This document shows, one piece after another, positions 57,343 to 64,000 of a stretch of DNA of 64,000 nt (the stretch's first letter is position 1; each line of letters starts with the position of its first letter). The notes beneath the pieces were generated by a model. It had not been told where the DNA came from. It worked only from the letters and a program-made list of their open reading frames with translations, and did no database searches. The translations under genes and the position numbers were made by a program. The stretch comes from Saccharum officinarum (Eukaryota; Streptophyta; Magnoliopsida; Poales; Poaceae): the NCBI GenBank assembly GCA_020631735.1, contig CM036159.1, positions 14,609,511 through 14,673,510 of the forward strand, in the 5' to 3' direction.

Positions 57343-59275
57343 GGATGCGAACGGACGCATTGTCAAATGGGCAATGGAGCTATGCCCCTTTTCCTTGGAA
57401 TTCGTAAGCCGTACTACAATCAAGTCTCAGGCACTCGTCGATTTCATCGTCGAGTGGACAGACTTAAGCACGCCTGTCTCTCTGGGATCCGACGAATCTT
57501 GGACGATGTACTTCGACGGTTCTCTCAATATTGACGGTGCGGGAGCAGGAGTTCTTTTCGTATCACCATCCAAGGAGCAGCTCCGGTATGTCTTCAGGAT
57601 TTACTTCCCAGCATCCAATAATGCCGCCGAGTATGAAGCTTGCTTGCATGGTCTACGCATTGCGGTTGAGCTTGGAGTTAAACGTCTCTATGTCTACGGA
57701 GATTCGGCTCTGGTCATTAACCAACTCAACAAGGACTGGGACACGACCAGTGAAAAGATGGGCGCATATTGCAAGTCGATAAGAAATCTGGAAGGCAGGT
57801 TCTATGGCATCGAGTACATACACGTGGTCCGGGACAAGAACCAAGCAGCAGATGCGTTGTCAAAGTTAGGATCCTCCCGAGCCAAAATCCCACATGGAGT
57901 ATTTGTCCAAGACTTGCTCACGCCTTCCATTAAAGACGAAGATTCAACGACCGACAAAGTTTCAGAAAAGCAATTAGTGGCTACGGTTCCGGCGCCGAGC
58001 ACAACTGAGCCGCTTCCGACCACTAATGAGCCGGACTGGAGAACACCCTTCATCAAGTACTTAACAGATGGTAGCGGTTATATTGATCGACTAGAAAATG
58101 AGCGCCTGATGCGTCGCAGTAAGCAGTATATGCTCGTTGATGGCAAGTTATGGCGCAAAAACGCTAAGGAGGAAATCTTGATGAAGTGTGTAACCCAGGT
58201 GGAAGGTGAACATCTCCTAGACCAAATCCACTCTGGCTCCTGCGGCAACCACGCGGCCTCAAGAACACTGGTCGGTAAGGCTTTCCGAGCAGGTTTCTAT
58301 TGGCCATCAGCAGTAGCCGACGCAGAGAAGCTAGTTCGCCGCTGCAAGGGTTGTCAGTTCTTCTCCAAGAGAATCCATGTGCCAGCACACGAGATCCAGA
58401 CGATTCCAGCCTCCTGGCCTTTCGCATGCTGGGGACTGGACATGATCGGCCCTTTCAAACCGGCTCCAGGGAAATTTACATTCGTCTTCGTGCTAATTGA
58501 TAAATTTTCTAAGTGGATAGAATACATGCCTCTGGTATAGGCATCTTCAGAGAAAGCTATCACATTCCTCGACCAGGTCATCCACCGTTTCGGCGTGCCC
58601 AACAACATCATTACCGATTTGGGTACTCAGTTCACTGGGAACGCTTTTTGGGACTTCTGCGATGAAAGGAGCATAGTTGTAAAATACGTCTCGGTGGCAC
58701 ACCCTAGAGCTAATGGACAAGTCGAGCGGGCAAATGGCATGATTTTGGACGCATTAAAGAAGAGGATGTACAGAGCAAACGATAAAACTCCTGGTAGATG
58801 GCTCATGGAGCTACCAGCCGTGGTATGGGGCCTCCGAACTCAGCCCAGTCGTAACACCGGCGTCTCACCATACTTTATGGTTTACGGCGCTGAGGCAGTC
58901 CTCCCAATAGATATAGCTTTCAGATCAGCACGGGTAGAGAACTTTGATGAGGGCAAGGTTAAGGAAGCACGGGAGCTAGAAATCAACAGCGCAGAGGAGA
59001 AAAGGCTCGATTCTTGCGTACGCACAGCCAAATACCTTGCTGTTTTGCGCAGGTACTACAACAAAAACGTTAAAGAGCGTTTCTTCGTGGTCGGGGATTT
59101 AGTACTAAAGTGGAAGACGAACCAGACCGGCGTCCACAAGCTCGCAACCCCATGGGAGGGACCCTTCATGATCAAGGAAGTCACACGCCCAACGTCTTAC
59201 AGGTTAGCTCACCTGGACGGCACGGACGTACCAAACTCGTGGCACATCGACAAGGTTAAACGTTTCTATGCTTAA
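57296..59275 (+). pseudogene. Element D second RNase H and integrase
   Basis: The second RNase H (WTMYFDGSLNIDGAGAGVLF, NNAAEYEACLHGLRIAVELG, YGDSALVINQL, NQAADALSKLGS) is the extra domain typical of Tat-clade Gypsy elements. The integrase has the HHCC-type region (HLLDQIHSGSCGNHAASRTL; CKGCQFF), the core (LDMIGPFKPAPGKF; ITDLGTQFTG; HPRANGQVERANGMIL) and a C-terminal GPF/Y-like region ending WHIDKVKRFYA. One TAG at 58538-58540 (a CAG-like context) interrupts the core. It stops at 59275. Confidence 0.9.
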
Positions 59276-59833
59276 TTAATGAGATATGTATTCAACTTAC
59301 ATTTTCGATTTACTTTAATAAAGCAATCATGATTTCTCCGACCACTCTAATGTGTCACTATGAATTTTATGGATATTCTAATTTAGCCAGTACAAGCTGA
59401 CCACCACTCCTTCTACGGTTTTCGGAGCAGATCTTGTTTCCGGTTCCTCCCAACACGTGCACGAGATCCGTTCTCCATGTCGCGGGTGAACGGCAGGTCC
59501 TCCCTTGGTTTGACTTGTCCGTGTCCACGTGTGCACATGTCATGTTACCTCACACTCCGACCACATGCCAACCAAGGGCCGCACAAAACCTTCGGGACGA
59601 TGTGATGAGCAAAACGGTACAACTAAACAGAACGTTAACACGTTCCTACTTAGTTACACCAACAAAAAAAAATCAAGCTTAAACACGTTTTGTATAAAGC
59701 AAACAAGCTTATAATGATATACAGTTACGTTATTACAAGCTTACCTGAAGAGGCTCAAGTTTACAATAACACAACTATGTCCTCCTTCTACAGCTCTAAG
59801 CCTATTACATTGGCTGGTCGGAGAGCAGGGCAT
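59276..59833 (+). other. Spacer between integrase and the antisense gene
   Basis: AT-rich, non-coding on the plus strand. It probably contains the 3' UTR of the minus-strand gene. No other feature is seen. Confidence 0.5.
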
Positions 59834-62800
59834 TTACTGCTCGCAAGCTGAAGGGGATGGCCCCACCGGTGCCTGACTGGTCGAGACCGCAGGCTTCGTT
59901 GGTTGGCTTGCAGCTGATGGCATTTCCAGCTGGTTTGTTGACGGTGTACCCTGTACAGGTGCTGTCCCACCTCCGCACAGGTTAATATCGCCAATTATCT
60001 TTGAAGACAATTCCAGCTGGGTCGTCCGAAGCTCCTCGGCCTTGTCTGGGTCTACCTCCTTCGGGTACCCAGCCTCCAAGCGTTTGAGATCGATCAGGGG
60101 GTAGTGAGCACGCACCATGCTCAGCACATGGGCACCCGTATACTCACCCGCCTCCTTCACGAAGTCTTGGAACCATCCCCATGCTTTCTTGCATCTCTCG
60201 ACCAGTCCGAGCTGGGGCATCTTTACCTCTTCTTCTGTGAGCGCCGGGTCGATAAGGTTGAGGATGGGCACAATGCCAGTTGCCATTTCTTGGCACCGCT
60301 TTTTCCACATGTCCCGCTCCTCGGTGGTTTTAAGGCATTGTGCTTTCAAGTCGTCACGTTCCTTGATCACGGCCTCCAGGTGTTTCTTGGCATTGACTTT
60401 CAAAACTGAAAATAGTACAAGACATCAAACGTGATGACACGGCAAGGCAAGGTGGGCAATAGAATGAGAAAGGGGGTCTGGAGTGCTTACTTTTCAGGTC
60501 ATCTTTCATTTTGTTATTTTGGTTTTGGAGTTCCGACTGGCTGCGTGCCAGTTTCTCATTGTCCTCCTTTAGGTAATCGCATTCTGCAAGCACACGACTG
60601 TTTTCCCCCTGAAGGCGGGTCACTTCAGCTTCGAAACCTGCATTACAGCTATTACTGCAAAGAACAAATTAACACAAGTCCTACACTTGTTATGATACGG
60701 TGAAAACTTACCTGTTTTCTCCTGCTCTTTGCGTTGAAGTTGGCCGACCAGATCTTGGTTTTGTGCTTCTCGGTTTGTCCTCTCCTGGTTGGCGGTTTCA
60801 AGTTGGTGCCGTAGGCGTTCCACTTCAGCCGTCAGCTCCTTATTGGCCGTCGTGATTCCTTCTATCTGGTCGAAGCACCGTTTACGGTATCTTGCAGTTT
60901 TCATCAAGTCCTGCATACAGACTAGCTACGTCAAATAGTTCGACTATACAACAGGGTCAGGGGCTCAAACCAAATATACCTGGACTTCTGTCACCAGACG
61001 CTTGGCCGCCCGTTCGACTCTTAAGGTCTCTTCGATTTCTGGGATTTCTTCGTGCATGACCCATTCGTCGTTCCGATAGCGCGACACATATACATGTTGT
61101 CGTCTATCTTGGGGACGGTCCAGGATTTCTTCCACTTAATTCTCTTCAACCTCCTGTTCGGGAGGCGGCACTGGTCTGGAGTTTGCAGACTCCATTAGGA
61201 CTTTCCCACGAGCCATCGCGTCAGCAACCATGTTCTGGACAACTTCTGGCTGCTGCTCTTCGGCTAGATTCAGCTCCCTTGGCGCCGTGGTATCCGCCTC
61301 AGCAGGGTTCGTGCTTGGAGCACTCGTTTTCTGTTCGGTTGTTTTCTCGACCAGCTTCTCGGGGACTGGCGTCTGGTTGTCCACTTGCTGAGGTTCAAGC
61401 GGAGTCCCTGATACGGGCTCCTCCATGACTGATTGCTGAGCAGCTTGTCCCGCTGTTGTCGGTGAGGACATTCCGCACCCAGCTAGCTGGTCGGGGCTTT
61501 CGGTGGAGGCCGATCTAATGAACTCAGAGACAAATTAAGAAGATAATAGCATCCAATGCAAAATGCAAGGCTTACATCAAACAAAATACTTACAGTTTCG
61601 ACTTGCGGAAGGATGTGGCAAAGGAACGTCTCCTCGACCGCCCCTGCTCCGCTTGCTCGGCAGTTTCCACCGGGACTTGTTCCATCCCTGGTATGGGCGT
61701 CGGAGTATGGTGTGGCAAGTTTCCTTCGTCTGTCCTCTGTGCATCAGTGGTTGGTGCTGTGACCACTGCTGGCCTAGAGGAGCCACCCTGCTCCGTCGGT
61801 TCTACTTGTCTTCTCTTTTTGGGGACGAGCCGGAAGATGTCCGCATCCTCTGTTTCGTCGTCCGACAAAGGAAAGATGGCTTGACGTCGTTTGACAGCAG
61901 CCGGACGCTTGCCAGCGGCTCTGGTCAAGGCGTCTTCAACGGTCTCGAATACCGCCCGGTTAATGTCGTCAATCCTGGCGCTAGTATGGGTGGCTGGGCC
62001 GGTAGGTTGCGGCCATTCTACACCAGGGGGAGGCGACACGAACACTTCTGCCCGGTCATGGCTATTATACTGAGACACAAAATAAAGGAAAAGACAGTTA
62101 TTTTCTTAATCTAACATGACTCTACAGTTAAAAGGAGGCGTCATTTACCTTTGGGGGAGGTCGAGTCAGTTTGAAGGCGTGTTCGATGGCGTTCAGTACA
62201 ACATAATTTGGATCGGCCAAATTGAACAGCTCTCCAATCCTGGCCTTGATCTCCGTTTTGTCGAGTGGCTCTTTTCTGGTCCTTGTCGGATCCGCGCTCC
62301 CTTGGTATTCGAAGCCAGGATGAATCCTTTTCTGGCATGGCTGAATTCGTCGGCTAATGAAGTTTCTGACCACGCTCGGGCCATCAAGCCTTCTCCACGG
62401 GATCATCTCGAGCAGTTCGGTGATCTGTTCCAGGTTTTCGGGTTTTTCTGACCAGCTATTTTTCTTCTCTGGAATTAGCCCCACGTCGCACAGAGTGATG
62501 GTGTTCGGCTCTTCACGGATGTAGAACCATTTCTTGTACCACTCGTCCAAAGAAGTGTTCCACGGACAGTGCAGGTATTGCGCCTTCATGTCGTCACGCA
62601 GGTTCAGGTATACGCCTCCGGCGATCTTTGAGCCACCGCTTCCTTTTTTCCGAAGACAGAACAGGTGGCGAAAGAGGTCGAAATGGGGATGGAAGCCACC
62701 ATACGCCTCGTAGAGATGGATGAAGGTAGAGACGAGAAGAATCGAGTTGGGATGCAGATTGCAAATCCCAATCTCGTAGTACAAGCAGAGACCTTGAAGG

Positions 62801-63033
62801 AAAGGGTGTACTGGAATCCCGAAACCCCGTTTGAAGAAATCTTCGAAAACCACGATCTCACCTGGTTGTGGATCAGGGAAGCTTTCTCCTTCCGGTGCGC
62901 GCCATCCAGCGAGGGCTTTGTTGTGGAGCACTCCCATGGCGACAAGGTCTTCGATGGTGTGCTCGTTGCTTCGAGACTTCCACCACTCCTTCGTCATGAT
63001 TTCGCTTTTCTTCTGGGCGTTTTTTCTCGCCAT
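59834..63033 (-). CDS. Antisense six-exon gene inside element D (gypsy-type 'transposase_28'-like protein)
   Basis: Minus-strand exons fit at 63033-62149, 62069-61594, 61514-60980, 60910-60712, 60637-60491 and 60405-59834. Every intron is GT-AG and short (73-85 nt), and all phases match, giving 2,814 nt (937 codons plus stop). Exon 1 starts MARKNAQKKSEIMTKEWWKS and carries FPDPQPGEIVVFEDFFKRGF, then GIPVHPFLQGLCLYYEIGIC, LHPNSILLVSTFIHLYEAYG and PHFDLFRHLFCL, the pattern of the plant family called putative gypsy-type transposon (PF04195, from memory). Exons 2-3 are Pro/Glu/Thr-rich with basic RRQ and RSRRRSF patches. Exons 4-6 form a long coiled coil (LTAEVERLRHQLETANQER; LKEDNEKLARSQSELQNQNN). 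One in-frame TAA (61136-61138, codon 580, a CAA-like context) interrupts it. It is transcribed toward integrase. Function unknown. Confidence 0.85.
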
Positions 63034-63179
63034 TACGCGAAGTTTGCTAAGGAGGTGGATGCGATGGCAAGGGGATTTTTGGCACTGTTTATCGGAGAAA
63101 TAGGGTTTGGTAAGAGGAAGACGAATATGAAGGTGGCGGCGGCGAATGACGATGGGGAACGGTGACTGTAAGTTGCCAG

Positions 63180-63197
63180 ATCTATATTATAAATAAC
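63180..63197 (-). promoter_or_regulatory. Possible TATA box of the antisense gene
   Basis: On the minus strand TTATTTATAATATAG lies about 150 nt upstream of the ATG at 63033 and is followed by a CT-rich leader (CGTCTTCCTCTTACC). That is a plausible plant core promoter inside the retroelement. Confidence 0.45.
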
Positions 63198-63342
63198 AAA
63201 GAGTACCGTCGTTTCGCCTGCCCGAGATTCTTGGGAGACGTGCGCACGCGTGACGGACGGATTTTTCACACCACCTCGAGATCTACGCCAATAAATGCGC
63301 TCCTTCGTCACCAGTGAACACAGTTCGGTCAGCGAGCTCATG

Positions 63343-63889
63343 CTTCGGGGACTTCGTCGATCACTCTCTGACCACGGCTCGGGGACTTTGTGTCTCAACT
63401 ACATGCGACTGGCGACTTGCATACAGTTGGGATATTCTTTCTCGTTTAGAGCTTGTTACAAAGCTCATACCTCGCCTTCCAGCAAGCTCGGGGACTACAT
63501 CGGTACGATGCACCTGCCGGTACATCTCGTATCGCCTGTACGACGATTGGATTCTCAACTTAACTGGGAATTCTTTTTAGACCCTGGCACCACGTGCCTA
63601 CGTCACCTACTACCAGGCTCGGGGACTAAGTGGGCACACTTCACCTCGCGGTGAATGTGCTTATTTTTCGACCACTGCGCCTCTGATGATCAAGGATGCT
63701 ACGATTCAAGACGCACTTACATTTCTTTTTAGAAATACAAGTGGGCACACTTCCCGGGACGGAAATCTTTTTCTTTTTTCTTAAGAGCACCATACATTCT
63801 TCGGACAACCTACTTCTCCGGTGATGACGGTGGTTGGAGAAGGTTAAAATGGTGTGTCGCAGCATAATACATGATGCTCGGGGACTAGC
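63343..63889 (+). repeat. Reiterated CTCGGGGACT polypurine-like motifs of element D
   Basis: (G)CT(C/T)CGGGGACT occurs at 63343, 63377, 63486, 63617 and 63876. The last copy is immediately upstream of the 3' LTR and takes the polypurine-tract position. Between them are repeats of AAGTGGGCACACTTC (63628 and 63740 areas). The segment is otherwise non-coding. Confidence 0.75.
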
Positions 63890-64000
63890 TGTGGGGGTAT
63901 TAACCCCTATACCCCTACGGCTAAGCTTGGGCTGGCCTGGATCAATGGTTTTAGTCTACCCAAAAGGTGACGTGCGGCCCAGTTAACCTGATCGGAGTCC
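63890..64000 (+). repeat. 3' LTR of element D, truncated by the window
   Basis: The first 111 bp of the LTR. Compared with 52125-52235 there are three transitions (G/A, C/T, C/T) and no indels. Confidence 0.93.

Larger units (their letters stand above)
52125..64000 (+). mobile_element. Ty3/Gypsy element D, Tat lineage, with antisense gene
   Basis: The 5' LTR is 52125-52597 and the 3' LTR starts at 63890 and leaves the window. The first 111 bases of both LTRs can be compared: 3 differences, all transitions. Order: gag, protease, RT and RNase H, a second RNase H, integrase, then a 4.6-kb region with a minus-strand spliced gene and repeated polypurine motifs. The second RNase H domain and antisense ORF are traits of the Tat clade (Grande/Retand-like). 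It is inserted in the RNase H of Copia-2. Confidence 0.92.

Noticed and set aside
1..64000. tRNA, rRNA or prokaryotic operons
   Set aside because: I saw no tRNA or rRNA gene. All genes have plant introns, so bacterial features do not apply.

Overview
The window is nuclear plant DNA, most likely from a grass of the Andropogoneae (Sorghum, Saccharum, Miscanthus or Zea type). The evidence is spliced plant genes with GC-rich first exons, monocot Stowaway, Mutator-like and Tourist-like MITEs, and stacked SIRE-type Copia and Tat-type Gypsy LTR retrotransposons whose LTRs carry repeated CGCGTCCGGTC motifs. The exact species cannot be fixed from the sequence alone. A run of exactly 100 Ns (18703-18802) marks a scaffold gap of unknown size.

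Layout. 1-1193: 3' end of a Copia element lying in an intron. 1312-4924 (+): the last four exons of a HOS1-like gene. 7560-13025 (+): a complete CBSX3-like gene with a 3-kb 5'-leader intron that carries a 918-bp Mutator-like MITE. 14651-15371 (-): a small, probably plastid-targeted protein of unknown function, with its frame broken. 16930-18500: MITEs. 18803-35259: three related SIRE-type Copia elements or LTRs (A, B, C) that look nested, A in the 5' LTR of B and B in an LTR of C. 35400-36190: a degenerate repeat. 36355-51286 (+): twelve exons of SMG1, a phosphatidylinositol-3-kinase-related kinase of nonsense-mediated decay. Its 3' end lies beyond the window. 51439-52124 (-): a second copy of the Copia family seen at the left edge, in inverted orientation. 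52125-64000: a Tat-lineage Gypsy element (D) inserted into that Copia copy. D has gag, protease, RT, RNase H and integrase on the + strand, and a six-exon antisense gene on the - strand between pol and the 3' LTR.

The three named host genes are not functionally linked: HOS1 is an E3 ligase and nuclear-pore factor, CBSX3 a mitochondrial CBS-pair protein, and SMG1 an NMD kinase. They are gene islands between retrotransposon blocks. All LTR elements here carry stops or frameshifts. Many of the stops are CAA, CAG, CGA or TGG changed to a stop, as expected from deamination of methylated, silenced DNA. D looks youngest: 3 transitions in the 111 LTR bases that can be compared.

Most notable: (1) the antisense gene in D, whose six exons join with consistent phase through GT-AG introns into about 937 codons with one internal stop; (2) a 1-nt deletion in a C run of SMG1 exon 8; (3) CG-rich palindromic motif arrays in the U3 of all three SIRE-type LTRs; (4) the nested stack that ends at the 100-N gap.
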